Source: Prochlorococcus sp. AG-363-N16 (GTDB taxonomy: Bacteria; Cyanobacteriota; Cyanobacteriia; PCC-6307; Cyanobiaceae). Taken from it: a stretch of DNA of 64,000 bases. A program made the position numbers and the translations under genes. The notes under the pieces are model-generated. The model ran no database searches and was not told the origin of the DNA. It was given only the letters and a program-made list of their open reading frames with translations. This document shows, piece by piece, positions 1-9,606 of this stretch. The stretch spans positions 1 to 64,000 of the forward strand of contig QCFW01000004.1 of NCBI GenBank assembly GCA_003280135.1. The letters run 5' to 3'. How positions within the stretch are numbered: the stretch's first letter is position 1; each line of letters opens with the position of its first letter.

Positions 1-1
1 T

Positions 2-1216
2 CTAAAAGAATCAAATTTACTAGGAAGATCATGGACTACAGATTTGAATTTTACTTATGGAGAATACGGCGCCTTAGTGAGTTGGTCTATTACTGATCCT
101 TGGATAAAAGGAGATAAATATAAAACTTCTTTTCGAACCAACGTTTTTATAAGTAGAAGTCTTCCTCAAGCTTTTAGAAGTAGCACTGGTGCAAAGTTTC
201 TTGGTTCTAGTGATTATTATGAAGCTCCTGGTTCTTCAGGTAGCTCAAAAGCATATGACGTTGATTATGAAGTTGCGGGTATAGGTGGACCTTTTAATTC
301 AGTCCCAAATGCAAAATTAAATGCTTCTTCGACAAGTTGGTTTGAGTACGAAGGAGATTCTATTCTTCTCCAAAAAACAGGAGGAGGGTTTTCTTTTGTT
401 AGGCCATTAAATGGTGGAGATCCTTTTAAAGAATCAACATGGAATGTCCTTCTAGGGATGAACTTTAAAAAAGTTGAACCAATAGATTATTCAGGAGAGC
501 AAAGACCATATGGTGTTTTAAGTACGAGCTATAAAAATAATTCTTCTACTAATGATGATATTATCTGTATCTCTTATAACTGTGCCACAGAAAATACTTT
601 AGTTAGTATCGCAACAGGAGTTTCAAGAAACAAGTTAAATAATGCAAAGAATCCAAGTTCAGGAAGTTTTATGAGTCTACGTACTGAGCAATTTGTATCT
701 GTAGGCGAAGATTCCCCAACTTTTAATAAGGCGAGAGCACAATACTCTTATTTTATTCCCAATAAATGGTTAAAGCTTCATAAAGGATGTAGGCCTAAAA
801 AAGGAGAACAGTTTGCTTGTAATCAAGCTCTTGGTTTTCAAGTAAAAGCAGCAACTATAGTTGGAGAGCTTCCGCCTTACGAGGCCTTTTGTTTAGGAGG
901 TTCAAAATCAGTAAGAGGATGGGGGGCTTGTCACTTAGGAGTTGCCAGAAGCTATGGAGAGGCATCAGCTGAATATAGATTTCCAATTTGGAGAATGGTT
1001 TCAGGTAATTTCTTTTTAGATGCAGGTTCCGCTTTCGATTCTCAAAAAGATGTTCCTGGAAAGCCTGGTGAACTCCTTGAAAAAGACGGCTCAGGCATGT
1101 CTCCTGGTGCTGGCCTTTCCTTTAATACTCCAATAGGACCACTCAGGCTTGAAGCAGCCAATAAAAATTTTGGGGAAGATTGGCGTTACAACATAGGTTT
1201 TGGCTGGAAATTCTAG
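2..1216 (+). CDS. BamA/Omp85-family outer membrane protein, C-terminal part (5' truncated by window)
   Basis: The reading frame is open from base 2, so the gene begins before the window; the TTG at 44 is only an internal leucine codon. The visible part is a beta-barrel: alternating polar and aromatic stretches, the Omp85 barrel motif VRGW near residue 305 of the visible part, followed by EYRFPIW and LDAGSAFD, and a terminal GFGWKF ending in phenylalanine, as expected of an outer membrane barrel. Omp85 proteins insert barrels into the outer membrane. It sits directly upstream of lpxC with its stop overlapping that start, the usual cyanobacterial link between barrel assembly and lipid A genes. 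A Toc75-like paralogue cannot be excluded because the POTRA domains lie outside the window. Confidence 0.88.
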   Translation, partial: LKESNLLGRSWTTDLNFTYGEYGALVSWSITDPWIKGDKYKTSFRTNVFISRSLPQAFRSSTGAKFLGSSDYYEAPGSSGSSKAYDVDYEVAGIGGPFNSVPNAKLNASSTSWFEYEGDSILLQKTGGGFSFVRPLNGGDPFKESTWNVLLGMNFKKVEPIDYSGEQRPYGVLSTSYKNNSSTNDDIICISYNCATENTLVSIATGVSRNKLNNAKNPSSGSFMSLRTEQFVSVGEDSPTFNKARAQYSYFIPNKWLKLHKGCRPKKGEQFACNQALGFQVKAATIVGELPPYEAFCLGGSKSVRGWGACHLGVARSYGEASAEYRFPIWRMVSGNFFLDAGSAFDSQKDVPGKPGELLEKDGSGMSPGAGLSFNTPIGPLRLEAANKNFGEDWRYNIGFGWKF

Positions 1217-2082
1217 TGGAATGGTTGCCAGATGATTATGAAGATTTCTGGACTTTAACCAGAAGTGTTAGAAGGCAAGGGATAGGACTCCATAGTGGGA
1301 ATGAAGTTTGGGTAGAACTTTCACCTAGTGATAATGAAGGGTTTCATGTTTCTTGGGATAAAGAAGATTTACCAATAACACTTAATGCAAATCAAGTTGG
1401 CAATAGTGCACTTTGTACAAGTCTCAAGCTTGGAAGTAAAAGACTTTCAACAGTTGAACATCTTTTAGCCGCTTTGGCTGGGTGTGGAATAACTCATGTC
1501 AATATTAAAGTTTCTGGGGATGAAATCCCTTTATTGGATGGATCAGCTATTGGTTGGGTTGAGGCTATTAAAGAATCTGGTATAACTGCGATTGAAACTC
1601 GAAATATTAAAAAACAAGATCTTATTCTACAAAAAACTATAAGCATTAATCATGGCCAAAGTGTTATTACAGCCACACCTGCAGATTGTTTCAAGATTAT
1701 ATGCATTATTGATTTCCCTTACGAGGCTATTGGAGAACAACTTTTTACTATAGATTTATCACCAAGAAATTTTGTTGAACATATTGCACCAGCAAGAACT
1801 TTTGGATTTAAGGATCAAGTTGAGCATTTAAGGTCTCAAGGCTTGATAAAAGGAGGCAATTTAGATAACTCTTTAGTATGTGAAGGAAGCCATTGGCTAA
1901 ATCCGCCTTTAAGGTTTAAAGATGAACCAGTAAGGCATAAGCTACTTGACCTAATAGGGGATTTGGCTCTAGTAGGCTTGCCTAAAGCACAGGTTTTGGT
2001 TTACAAAGGCTCCCATGCATTACATGCAGAATTGGCTTCTGCACTTCAGCAAGAATGTTCTTTATCAAACTCTAAATCTTGA
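1216..2082 (+). CDS. lpxC: UDP-3-O-acyl-N-acetylglucosamine deacetylase
   Basis: LpxC is the zinc-dependent deacetylase that commits UDP-GlcNAc derivatives to lipid A. The N-terminus [14 protein letters not shown] is typical, and the zinc ligands are recognisable: histidine in VEHLLAAL near residue 82 and the H and D of [11 protein letters not shown] near 241 and 245. The active-site glutamate lies next to the first histidine. I chose the GTG at 1216, which overlaps the TAG stop of the upstream barrel gene by one base; an in-frame frame extension to 1180 would add only residues translated from the end of that gene. The protein is about 288 residues, normal for cyanobacteria. It is the first gene of the lpxC-fabZ-lpxA-lpxB run. 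Confidence 0.95.
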   Translation: MEWLPDDYEDFWTLTRSVRRQGIGLHSGNEVWVELSPSDNEGFHVSWDKEDLPITLNANQVGNSALCTSLKLGSKRLSTVEHLLAALAGCGITHVNIKVSGDEIPLLDGSAIGWVEAIKESGITAIETRNIKKQDLILQKTISINHGQSVITATPADCFKIICIIDFPYEAIGEQLFTIDLSPRNFVEHIAPARTFGFKDQVEHLRSQGLIKGGNLDNSLVCEGSHWLNPPLRFKDEPVRHKLLDLIGDLALVGLPKAQVLVYKGSHALHAELASALQQECSLSNSKS

Positions 2083-2534
2083 CTAATTCTTCTTCAAAGC
2101 AAGTTGTTCTAACTAACGAACAAATCATGGGGCTTTTGCCTCATCGTTATCCATTTGCCTTGGTCGACAGAGTAATTGATTATGAGCAAGGCAAGTTTGC
2201 TGTGGGTATAAAGAATGTCACTATTAATGAACCACATTTTCAAGGTCACTTCCCTGATAGACCATTGATGCCAGGTGTCTTGATAGTTGAAGCTATGGCT
2301 CAAGTAGGAGGTTTGATTGTTACTCAAATGAATGACTTGCCAAAGGGCTTGTTTGTTTTTGCAGGCATAGACGGAGTTCGTTTTCGTCGACCTGTTGTAC
2401 CTGGGGACCAGCTCATCATTAGGTGTGAATTACTTAGTGTCAAAAGACAACGTTTTGGGAAAGTTCGTGGAGAAGCCAAAGTTGATGGTCAATTAGTTTG
2501 CTCTGGTGACTTGATGTTCTCTTTGGTTGATTAA
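2079..2534 (+). CDS. fabZ: 3-hydroxyacyl-[acyl-carrier-protein] dehydratase FabZ
   Basis: FabZ removes water from 3-hydroxyacyl-ACP in type II fatty acid synthesis and competes with LpxA for the 3-hydroxyacyl substrate. The hot-dog-fold active site is clear: [12 protein letters not shown] with the catalytic histidine near residue 57, and the glutamate of VEAMAQ near 71. Length (151 residues) is normal. The best start is TTG at 2079, overlapping the lpxC stop by four bases (TTGA); the first ATG, at codon 17, would cut into the conserved N-terminal helix. Its place between lpxC and lpxA is a conserved arrangement. Confidence 0.95.
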   Translation: MTNSSSKQVVLTNEQIMGLLPHRYPFALVDRVIDYEQGKFAVGIKNVTINEPHFQGHFPDRPLMPGVLIVEAMAQVGGLIVTQMNDLPKGLFVFAGIDGVRFRRPVVPGDQLIIRCELLSVKRQRFGKVRGEAKVDGQLVCSGDLMFSLVD

Positions 2535-2538
2535 TTAA

Positions 2539-3378
2539 ATGAGCGAGCTTAGTCCTTCCGAAAACTTGACTATTGAAAAGCCAGCTCAGGTGCATGCCTT
2601 GGCAGCAGTTGATTCAAGAGCCAAGCTTCATCATGGGGTTGTTGTTGGGCCAGGAGCTTTTGTTGGCCCTGAGGTTGAGATAGGAGCAAATACTTTCGTA
2701 GGCCAGAACGCGGTCTTAGATGGGAAATTAAAGATAGGTGCTGAAAACAAGATTTTCCCTGGTGCTTGCTTAGGATTGGAACCTCAAGACTTGAAATATA
2801 AAGGAGCACCTACCGAAGTCATTATTGGAGATAAAAACACTATAAGAGAATGTGTAACTATTAACAGAGCGACTAATGAGGGTGAATTTACTGAAATTGG
2901 TAATAATACTCTTTTAATGGCATACACACATATTGCCCATGGGTGCAAGATTGGAAATAAAGTTGTTATCTCAAATAGTGTGCAAGTTGCAGGAGAGGTT
3001 GTTATAGATGATCAAGCTGTAATAGGAGGATGTTTAGGTATTCATCAATTTGTGCACATTGGAGCTCTTGCAATGATAGGAGGAATGACAAGAGTTGATA
3101 GAGATGTGCCGCCATATTGCTTGGCCGAAGGTCACCCAGGAAGGTTGAGAGGACTCAATCGCGTAGGAATTAGAAGAAAGGGTTTAGAAAGCGATAATCC
3201 AGATGAATTCCGACAATTGATAGACGTATGGAATTTGATTTTTAAATCCGGGCATGTTTATTCGAAAGGTCTTCAGATTGCTCGAGAAAAAGATCTTATG
3301 CCTGCTGCAAAAAAACTCTGTATTTTCCTTGAGTCTTCTATTGAAAAAGGAAGAAGGGGACCTATGCCTTTTAACTAG
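2539..3378 (+). CDS. lpxA: acyl-ACP--UDP-N-acetylglucosamine O-acyltransferase
   Basis: LpxA performs the first acyl transfer of lipid A synthesis. Residues about 15-200 are a left-handed parallel beta-helix built of imperfect hexapeptide repeats of the I/V-G-x-x type. The HIAH motif gives the catalytic histidine at about residue 134, and the following CKIGN, IGGCLGIHQF and GHPGRLRGLN segments are family signatures. A helical C-terminal domain ends the 279-residue protein. The ATG lies four bases after the fabZ stop, so translation is probably coupled. Confidence 0.96.
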   Translation: MSELSPSENLTIEKPAQVHALAAVDSRAKLHHGVVVGPGAFVGPEVEIGANTFVGQNAVLDGKLKIGAENKIFPGACLGLEPQDLKYKGAPTEVIIGDKNTIRECVTINRATNEGEFTEIGNNTLLMAYTHIAHGCKIGNKVVISNSVQVAGEVVIDDQAVIGGCLGIHQFVHIGALAMIGGMTRVDRDVPPYCLAEGHPGRLRGLNRVGIRRKGLESDNPDEFRQLIDVWNLIFKSGHVYSKGLQIAREKDLMPAAKKLCIFLESSIEKGRRGPMPFN

Positions 3379-3381
3379 ACA

Positions 3382-4557
3382 ATGCGTTTACTAATCAGTA
3401 CAGGTGAAGTCTCGGGGGATTTGCAAGGAAGTTTTTTAGTGAAGGCGTTGATTGAAGAAGCCTCATTAAATTCATTTCCCTTAGAAATAATTGCGATTGG
3501 CGGTTCTCGCATGAAAAAAGCTGGAGCAAAACTAATTGCTGATACAACTTCGATAGGAGCAATTGGCTTTTGGGAAGCAATTCCATATTTACTCCCGACA
3601 TTCCAAGCACAATCAACGATTGACAATTTATTAAAAACAAATCCTCCCGACGCAATAATTTTAATTGACTACATGGGACCAAATATTCGGCTTGGCAATA
3701 AAGCAAGAAAGCTTTTGCCTAAAATACCTATTATTTACTACATTGCGCCTCAAGAGTGGGCTTGGAGCTTGGGAGAAGGTGGTACAACTGATTTGATTAA
3801 TTTTACAGATAAAATTCTTGCAATCTTCAAAGAAGAAGCAAAATTTTATTCCAGTAAAGGTGGAAACGTAAAATGGGTTGGACACCCAATGCTAGATACT
3901 AAAAGAAACTTGTTGGAAAGGAAAAAAGCATGCTCTTTGTTAGGAATTGATCCTTCTAACAAAATGGTACTAATGTTTCCAGCCTCGAGATCTCAAGAGC
4001 TAAAATATTTATTGCCAACTTTAGCTAAGGCAGCAAATCTTATCCAAAAAAATGACCCTTCTATTTATTTTTTAGTGCCATCAGGATTAGAAGGGTTTGA
4101 GAATAAAATAAGAGAGGAATTAGATAGAAATAATGTTTTAGCAAAAGTTATTCCAGCTTTAGAGGTTGATAGATTAAAGACCAGTCTTTTTTCTGTTGCA
4201 GAACTTGCCATAGGTAAATCTGGAACTATTAATATGGAGTTGGCATTGCATTTTATACCCCAAATTGCTGCTTATAAAGTAAGTAGAATTACGGCATTTA
4301 TAGCTAAGAAAATTTTAAAATTTAATGTAGATCATATATCTCCTGTGAACCTCTTACTCAAAGAAAGACTGATACCAGAATTAGTTCAAAATGATTTGAA
4401 TGAAAACAAGATTGCAGAAATGGCACTTTCTTTATTAGAAGATTCAAATTTGAGATCAATTATGATAAAAGGCTATGAAAGACTTTCTTTAGAGCTTGGT
4501 GAGGCTGGAGTTACATCTAGAGCAGCCAAAGAAATTATTTCATTAATTTTAAAATGA
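3382..4557 (+). CDS. lpxB: lipid-A-disaccharide synthase
   Basis: LpxB is a family 19 glycosyltransferase that joins UDP-diacylglucosamine to lipid X. The N-terminal LLISTGEVSGDLQG is the family signature, followed by IAIGGSRMKKAG and IDYMGPN, and the C-terminal half holds FPASRSQE and KSGTINMELA, the donor-binding region. Length 391 residues is normal. ATG starts four bases after the lpxA stop, closing the lpxC-fabZ-lpxA-lpxB cluster. No lpxD is seen here. Confidence 0.95.
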   Translation: MRLLISTGEVSGDLQGSFLVKALIEEASLNSFPLEIIAIGGSRMKKAGAKLIADTTSIGAIGFWEAIPYLLPTFQAQSTIDNLLKTNPPDAIILIDYMGPNIRLGNKARKLLPKIPIIYYIAPQEWAWSLGEGGTTDLINFTDKILAIFKEEAKFYSSKGGNVKWVGHPMLDTKRNLLERKKACSLLGIDPSNKMVLMFPASRSQELKYLLPTLAKAANLIQKNDPSIYFLVPSGLEGFENKIREELDRNNVLAKVIPALEVDRLKTSLFSVAELAIGKSGTINMELALHFIPQIAAYKVSRITAFIAKKILKFNVDHISPVNLLLKERLIPELVQNDLNENKIAEMALSLLEDSNLRSIMIKGYERLSLELGEAGVTSRAAKEIISLILK

Positions 4558-5156
4558 AAAACAGTTTTATTCCCAAGAAAATTATTCTCTTTTGTGTCAT
4601 ATATTTTCTTCTACTTTTAAATCCATCTATTGCATTAGCTTCTAATGACCAAGCTATTTTGGCCGGAGGCTGTTTCTGGTGTTTAGAGCATGACTTGGAA
4701 TCTTTAAATGGGGTTCTTAATGCTGAAAGTGGTTACTCAGGAGGAAATTTGATTAATCCTACCTATAAAAAACATCAAGGTCATCAGGAGTCAGTGCTAG
4801 TTACTTTTGACTCAGAAACTATTTCTTATGAGGAGTTACTAGATAATTATTGGAAAAATATTGACCCATTTGATGGTAAAGGTCAATTTTGTGATAGAGG
4901 AGAATCTTATAAACCAGTTATATTTACTATGAATAATAATCAGGCTAATGTTGCCAATTTAAGCATACAAAAAACTGCTCAAGAATTAGCTGTTTCCGAA
5001 GATAGCATTGCTGTAAAGATACTACCTGCCAAAAAGTTCTGGTTAGCTGAGGAATATCACCAGAATTATGCTGATCGAAACAACATTAAATATAATTATT
5101 ATAGGTACTTATGTGGCAGAGATAAACGCCTGGAAGATGTTTGGGGTGGGGTTTGA
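4554..5156 (+). CDS. msrA: peptide-methionine (S)-S-oxide reductase MsrA, exported
   Basis: MsrA repairs oxidised methionine in proteins. The catalytic motif GGCFWC is at about residues 38-43 with the nucleophilic cysteine near 40, followed by the family segments ESGYSGG, HQGHQESV and DPFDGKGQFCDRG. The first 30 residues are a hydrophobic signal-like peptide (IILFCVIYFLLLL, then IALAS), so the enzyme probably works in the periplasm or thylakoid lumen. Its start overlaps the lpxB stop by four bases (ATGA), placing a repair enzyme in the envelope operon. Confidence 0.93.
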   Translation: MKNSFIPKKIILFCVIYFLLLLNPSIALASNDQAILAGGCFWCLEHDLESLNGVLNAESGYSGGNLINPTYKKHQGHQESVLVTFDSETISYEELLDNYWKNIDPFDGKGQFCDRGESYKPVIFTMNNNQANVANLSIQKTAQELAVSEDSIAVKILPAKKFWLAEEYHQNYADRNNIKYNYYRYLCGRDKRLEDVWGGV

Positions 5157-5291
5157 AATGAGTTGTCAAATATTATGAAAATATTAAAAATTTAAATTAT
5201 GTATTAATTCTTTAGTAAAGATTTAGCTTTTTCCCTTTTCTAATTAATTTATGTGATTTAATTTTGGCTCTGAAGGTTTGAATAGAGGTTT

Positions 5292-5504
5292 ATGTATTTA
5301 CTGATTGTAAAGGATGGTCTTTTAACAAGATATATAGGACCTTACTTGACTACCAGTTTGGCTGCGGATGATGTGCAGAGAGCTCTATCAAGTTGTTCTA
5401 ATAGAGCAACTTGGCAAATACATGCCCTAGAAAAACCTGGATCTAGAGCTTCCTTTATAGATAAAAGTCAAGGCTTAGAAGAGGATTTCCTGAAAGCTTC
5501 TTGA
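5292..5504 (+). CDS. small conserved cyanobacterial protein of unknown function
   Basis: A 70-residue soluble protein with ATG at 5292 preceded by a GAGG ribosome-binding sequence eight bases upstream. It starts MYLLIVKDGLLTRYIGPY and has no membrane segment or recognised catalytic motif. The look of a beta-hairpin followed by a helical part (AADDVQRALSSC) is reminiscent of small conserved picocyanobacterial proteins, but I do not recognise a named family. It stands alone, 135 bases after msrA and convergent with pepA. Confidence 0.7.
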   Translation: MYLLIVKDGLLTRYIGPYLTTSLAADDVQRALSSCSNRATWQIHALEKPGSRASFIDKSQGLEEDFLKAS

Positions 5505-5538
5505 AAGGTTATTTGAAATGAATTTATTTCTTCTTTTC

Positions 5539-7008
5539 TTAGCTACATGCCCAATTCACTAAAGTCCTAACTCCAAAACCCGTTGCTCCTGCTGGATTTA
5601 TGTCCCTATCTTTATCAGTCCAACATGTTCCTGCGATATCAATATGAGCCCATTGGATTCCTTCTTTAATAAACTCATTTAAGAAAAGAGCAGCAGTTAT
5701 TGAGCCCCCTGCTCTAGGACCTGTGTTTTTTATATCTGCAAGCATCGACTTAAGACCTTCTTTGTAAGATTTTTGTAAAGGCATTCTCCATAATAGTTCA
5801 CCGCAAGCTTCTGAAGATTGCTCGAGTTGGTTAGCAAGCTCATCACTATTCGACCATAGTCCAGCAATTTCCTCTCCTAATGCAATAACACATGCCCCAG
5901 TTAGTGTCGCTAGATCTACAATTGCATTGGGCTTTAATTCACATGCATATACCAGTGCATCTGCAAGTGTTAACCTGCCTTCTGCGTCAGTATTGTTTAT
6001 TTCAATAGTTTTTCCATTTGAAGCTTTGACAATATCGCCTGGATGAACAGCTGATCCATTAACCATATTTTCACAAGTCGCTATTAGGAAATGTATTTCT
6101 ACTTCTTCTGGACGAATTTGAGCTATTGCTCTTGCAGCACCTATAACTGCAGCACTTCCTCCCATGTCATATTTCATCATTTCTATTTGTGATGCTCCAA
6201 CCTTTAGGTTGTAACCACCTGAGTCAAATGTTAGCCCTTTCCCAACCATTGCTATTCTTTTTTTTACCTTGCCTTTAGGGTTGTAAGTTAAGTGAATAAA
6301 TTTTGGATCTAAGTCTGATCCCTGAGATACAGCTAAAAACGCTCCCATTCCTTTAGATAGACATTCTTTTTTATCAAGGATTTTGATTCCAAGATTAAAG
6401 TTTGTGCTAATACTTTTTGCTTGATTTGCTAATTCTGCGGGTGTAAGACTATTTGGAGGAGCTCCTACTAGTTCACGGGCAAGCTCTACTCCAGAACAAA
6501 TAGCATCTAATTGATCCATTTGTTTGTTGGAGATTTCTGAAATTCCTATTAGTTCTATCTCCTCAGGATATTTTTGGGGTTTGGGATCACTCAAAAATCT
6601 AAGATCCTTGAAGATAGATAATCTGGCTGCTTCACCTACTGCAGTAACTGCTTTAATTGAGTCCAACTGATCCCAGGGGAAACTGATGCCAATCTTTCCT
6701 GAATAACCAGCACTTGCTTTGCAAGCCAATGCAGTTGCCTTACGAACCTCAGACAGTGAAATTTCTTCAGATTTTCCTAAACCTACTAAAATTAATCTTT
6801 TGCAAATTGTATCTGTAAAATCAAAACTACAATGTTGTCCAGATTTTCCTGAGAAGTCTTTTTCGCTAAGAATTTTATTTAGAAACTTACTATTGAAGGT
6901 ATCTGAAAATAAATCGATTTGACTCTCTACATGCTTTTCGAAAATGCCTAGTACTAATATTGACCCTGACCAGTCAATAATTTTTTGTGGGTTTAGAGAA
7001 AGTTTCAT
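5539..7008 (-). CDS. pepA: leucyl aminopeptidase (M17 family)
   Basis: A 489-residue cytosolic dizinc aminopeptidase that trims N-terminal residues from peptides. The M17 signature NTDAEGRLTLADAL is present, as are the metal and catalytic segments GLTFDSGGYNLK and the KYDMGGSAA loop. The weakly conserved N-terminal macro-like domain precedes them. ATG at 7008; the next gene upstream on this strand starts 21 bases before, so the two may be cotranscribed. Confidence 0.95.
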   Translation of the reverse strand: MKLSLNPQKIIDWSGSILVLGIFEKHVESQIDLFSDTFNSKFLNKILSEKDFSGKSGQHCSFDFTDTICKRLILVGLGKSEEISLSEVRKATALACKASAGYSGKIGISFPWDQLDSIKAVTAVGEAARLSIFKDLRFLSDPKPQKYPEEIELIGISEISNKQMDQLDAICSGVELARELVGAPPNSLTPAELANQAKSISTNFNLGIKILDKKECLSKGMGAFLAVSQGSDLDPKFIHLTYNPKGKVKKRIAMVGKGLTFDSGGYNLKVGASQIEMMKYDMGGSAAVIGAARAIAQIRPEEVEIHFLIATCENMVNGSAVHPGDIVKASNGKTIEINNTDAEGRLTLADALVYACELKPNAIVDLATLTGACVIALGEEIAGLWSNSDELANQLEQSSEACGELLWRMPLQKSYKEGLKSMLADIKNTGPRAGGSITAALFLNEFIKEGIQWAHIDIAGTCWTDKDRDINPAGATGFGVRTLVNWACS

Positions 7009-7029
7009 TATTAGTTGATGGTTTGGTGA

Positions 7030-7626
7030 CTAATGAGTAAGAGAAGTGAAAGGAGTTACCCAGCGACTTCGAGTTTCTTTATTAAATGGGGGTAGCCATT
7101 CTTGAATGAGCTGTTGTTCTAATTTACGCCTAGATTTAGTTTCCTTAGGTACATCAGTCCAGAAACGAATACTTAATTGAGTACTTAACCCAGCTTTATG
7201 AAAGGCCTCTTCATAAGCAATAAGATAATTTTTGCAGTCATGCTCACCTTTCCAGCGCTTATCAGCTGCATAAGTTTCACCTATGTATAAAAGTAAATGA
7301 CATCCATTGTTTTTTGGTTTGTCCATTACTAAATAAATTGCTGGACCATGATGCTCGCTCTTAGGCCAGCGCCAAAAGTTTAACGGTAATGGCGTTAATT
7401 TTAGTGGATCCAGCTTTCTAAGAGGCTCAGTACTGGTTGGCTCGAAAAAAGAAAATTGATGACTATGATTTACCCCATATTGAAAAAGCTTATTTTGATA
7501 ATTCTGTATTGATTGCTGCCAATTTCTCAGAGTCTCTTTTTTTAGAGATAGAGAGCTGCTTTCCTCGACATTTAAAGGTAAGTCTATTCCTGAAAAGAAA
7601 TCTCCTTGAACATTCGAATGTTTCAT
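7030..7626 (-). CDS. GIY-YIG nuclease domain protein
   Basis: A 198-residue protein whose C-terminal half carries a full GIY-YIG set: YLVM, then LLYIGET, an arginine in ADKRWKGEH, the catalytic glutamate in KLEQQLI and the asparagine in PPFNKE. The N-terminal 90 residues (FFSGIDLPLNVEESSS...) are specific and not recognised. All the usual catalytic positions are filled, so it is probably an active single-strand or structure-specific nuclease, perhaps in repair; substrate unknown. It lies upstream of pepA in the same direction and has an inverted repeat about 40 bases upstream of its start. Confidence 0.82.
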   Translation of the reverse strand: MKHSNVQGDFFSGIDLPLNVEESSSLSLKKETLRNWQQSIQNYQNKLFQYGVNHSHQFSFFEPTSTEPLRKLDPLKLTPLPLNFWRWPKSEHHGPAIYLVMDKPKNNGCHLLLYIGETYAADKRWKGEHDCKNYLIAYEEAFHKAGLSTQLSIRFWTDVPKETKSRRKLEQQLIQEWLPPFNKETRSRWVTPFTSLTH

Positions 7627-7974
7627 TTACTTATGGTTTGATAGAGAGTTGAAACATCTGTACGTACTTTCAATGTTAGAAAGTACACGAGGGACTTATT
7701 ATCTCAACGTGGGAAATTTACATTTCATTATTTGATACTTGCTCGAGTAGCTTATTAGGTTGATTTCTCTTAGCTTAATTGAATTTTTAAACTACATAAA
7801 TGGTAATTTACTTTAAGTTCTAAGAAGGAAAATTAAAATGACTATTTTTCAGCGGCTATCCCTACTTGATTAAAGCCTGGTTTTAAAACAAAATTTATTT
7901 CATTCTTTTTTGAGAACTTGTCTTGATCAATTGCTTCTTAGGGCAAAAGACAATAAAGGAACTAAACTTGACCT
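7627..7974. other. intergenic region between divergent genes
   Basis: A 348-base non-coding stretch separating the minus-strand GIY-YIG gene from the plus-strand DUF1825 gene, so it should hold promoters for both. It contains an inverted repeat at 7664-7686 and a short 11-codon ORF at 7838 that I do not call a gene. Nothing else recognisable. Confidence 0.6.
7664..7686. promoter_or_regulatory. inverted repeat, possible operator of the GIY-YIG gene
   Basis: Perfect 8-bp arms GTACTTTC and GAAAGTAC separated by seven bases (AATGTTA), 38-60 bases upstream of the GIY-YIG start. The symmetry suits a dimeric regulator or a short 5' leader hairpin. It does not fit the cyanobacterial LexA-box spacing. 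Regulator unknown. Confidence 0.3.
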
Positions 7975-8301
7975 ATGAATTTTTTTGAATCTGAGATTGT
8001 TCAAGAGGAGGCTAAAAAACTCTTTTCTGATTATCAGAACCTTATGAAAATAGGCTCTGACTATGGCAAGTTTGATAGAGAAGGTAAAAAAATGTTTATT
8101 AGTAAGATGGAAGATCTTATGGAAAGATATAAAGTATTCATGAAGAGATTTGAGCTCTCCGAGGATTTTCAAGCAAAGATGACAGTTGAGCAGTTAAAAA
8201 CCCAACTTAGTCAGTTTGGGATTACACCTGATCAGATGTTTGCACAGATGAATATGACATTAGAAAGAATGAAAGCAGAACTAGATCAATCATCAAATTG
8301 A
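7975..8301 (+). CDS. DUF1825 family protein
   Basis: A 108-residue, mostly alpha-helical, charged protein beginning MNFFESEIVQEEAKKLF. Sequence and length match the cyanobacteria-specific DUF1825 family, whose function is not established. The methionine-rich C-terminal half (GITPDQMFAQMNMTLERMKAEL) suggests an amphipathic helix or an interaction surface. No membrane segment or catalytic motif. It is followed 40 bases later by tyrS. Confidence 0.85.
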   Translation: MNFFESEIVQEEAKKLFSDYQNLMKIGSDYGKFDREGKKMFISKMEDLMERYKVFMKRFELSEDFQAKMTVEQLKTQLSQFGITPDQMFAQMNMTLERMKAELDQSSN

Positions 8302-8341
8302 TTTAGGAAATTTTTTTTGCTGATTTGTTAGAACGAAACTT

Positions 8342-9589
8342 ATGGGAGATGACGTTTTAAAACTTCCAGAATGGCTTCAAAGAGGAATGGCTGATTTATT
8401 CCCTTCTTCAAATGGCTCTAACTCTGAGCAGAGTTTGCAAGCTAGATTAACTGAAGCTTCTAGGAATAAAGAGCCTTTACGGATCAAATTAGGGATAGAC
8501 CCTACAGGTTCAGATATTCATTTAGGTCATAGCATTCTTTTTAGAAAGTTACGCGCCTTTCAAGATGCTGGTCATATAGCCGTTCTTATTATTGGAGACT
8601 TTACGGCTCAAATTGGAGACCCTACAGGTAAACATAAAACTCGAAAACAGTTGTCTCCTGATGAGGTTGAAAAAAACGCTAAAGATTATTTAGAACAGTT
8701 GGGATATGGGAAGTCAAAAGAGCATGCTTTACTTGATTTTCAAACTGAAGCTCGTTTGGAGATTAGGCGTAATAGTGAATGGCTAAGAAATTTTGACATT
8801 ACCAAAATTATAGGGCTAATGTCTCATTCAACAGTTGGACAGATGCTTGCTAAAGAGGACTTTGCTAATCGATATAGTTCAGGCTTGCCTATTGCCCTGC
8901 ATGAATTTCTTTATCCTCTATTGCAAGGATATGATTCTGTGGCTGTAAATGCTGATCTAGAACTTGGAGGTACAGATCAAAAGTTTAATGTCGCAATGGG
9001 CCGTGACATGCAAAGGATCTATGGGAAGCGACCTCAGTTTGGTCTATTGCTTCCAATACTTATAGGGCTTGATGGCTCCCAAAAGATGAGTAAAAGTCTT
9101 GGCAATATTGTTTCTTTGAAGGATGATCCTCTTTCCATGTATTCTAAACTTGAGAAAATTCCTGACCATCTAGTAGATAGCTATATAGAATTATTGACTG
9201 ATATCGAATTGCAATCCCTTCCTTCTGACCTAAGAGAAAAGCAGAAATTAATGGCATTATCTGTTACTTCACGACTCCATGGATTAAATGCTGCAAAAGA
9301 TGCTCAGAAAAATGCATCAATTTTAGTCTCAGGAAAGAAAGGATTGCTCTCGGATGTCCCTGAAGTATCTCTTGGCGAAATCACTTTTCCTGTTAAAGCA
9401 TTTTACTTAGTTAGTGCACTTGGTTTGTGCGCAAGTAGTAGTGAAGCCAGGCGTCAGATCAAAGGAGGAGGAGTTCGATTGGATGGAGAGAAGATTTTGG
9501 ACCCAAGCTTAGAGTTTGCTTCAAAAGAAATTTTGATAGGTAAGGTTTTGCAATTGGGCAAAAAAACTTTTCGACGCATCAGTACATAA
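8342..9589 (+). CDS. tyrS: tyrosine--tRNA ligase
   Basis: Class I aminoacyl-tRNA synthetase charging tRNA-Tyr. The HIGH-type motif is HLGH at about residues 60-63, the KMSKS loop is at about 248-252, and the tyrosine-binding [11 protein letters not shown] lies between. The last 70 residues form an S4 RNA-binding domain. Length 415 residues suits the bacterial TyrRS with the KMSKS form (TyrZ-like). ATG at 8342. Confidence 0.96.
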   Translation: MGDDVLKLPEWLQRGMADLFPSSNGSNSEQSLQARLTEASRNKEPLRIKLGIDPTGSDIHLGHSILFRKLRAFQDAGHIAVLIIGDFTAQIGDPTGKHKTRKQLSPDEVEKNAKDYLEQLGYGKSKEHALLDFQTEARLEIRRNSEWLRNFDITKIIGLMSHSTVGQMLAKEDFANRYSSGLPIALHEFLYPLLQGYDSVAVNADLELGGTDQKFNVAMGRDMQRIYGKRPQFGLLLPILIGLDGSQKMSKSLGNIVSLKDDPLSMYSKLEKIPDHLVDSYIELLTDIELQSLPSDLREKQKLMALSVTSRLHGLNAAKDAQKNASILVSGKKGLLSDVPEVSLGEITFPVKAFYLVSALGLCASSSEARRQIKGGGVRLDGEKILDPSLEFASKEILIGKVLQLGKKTFRRIST

Positions 9590-9606
9590 TGATTTTTGCT
9601 AATTAA

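Noticed and set aside
44-46. TTG at 44 as the start of the barrel gene
   Set aside because: The frame is open upstream to the window edge and the domain is a C-terminal barrel.
7664-7686. LexA (SOS) box upstream of the GIY-YIG gene
   Set aside because: GTAC halves are present but the spacing is 15 bases, not the four of the cyanobacterial LexA box.
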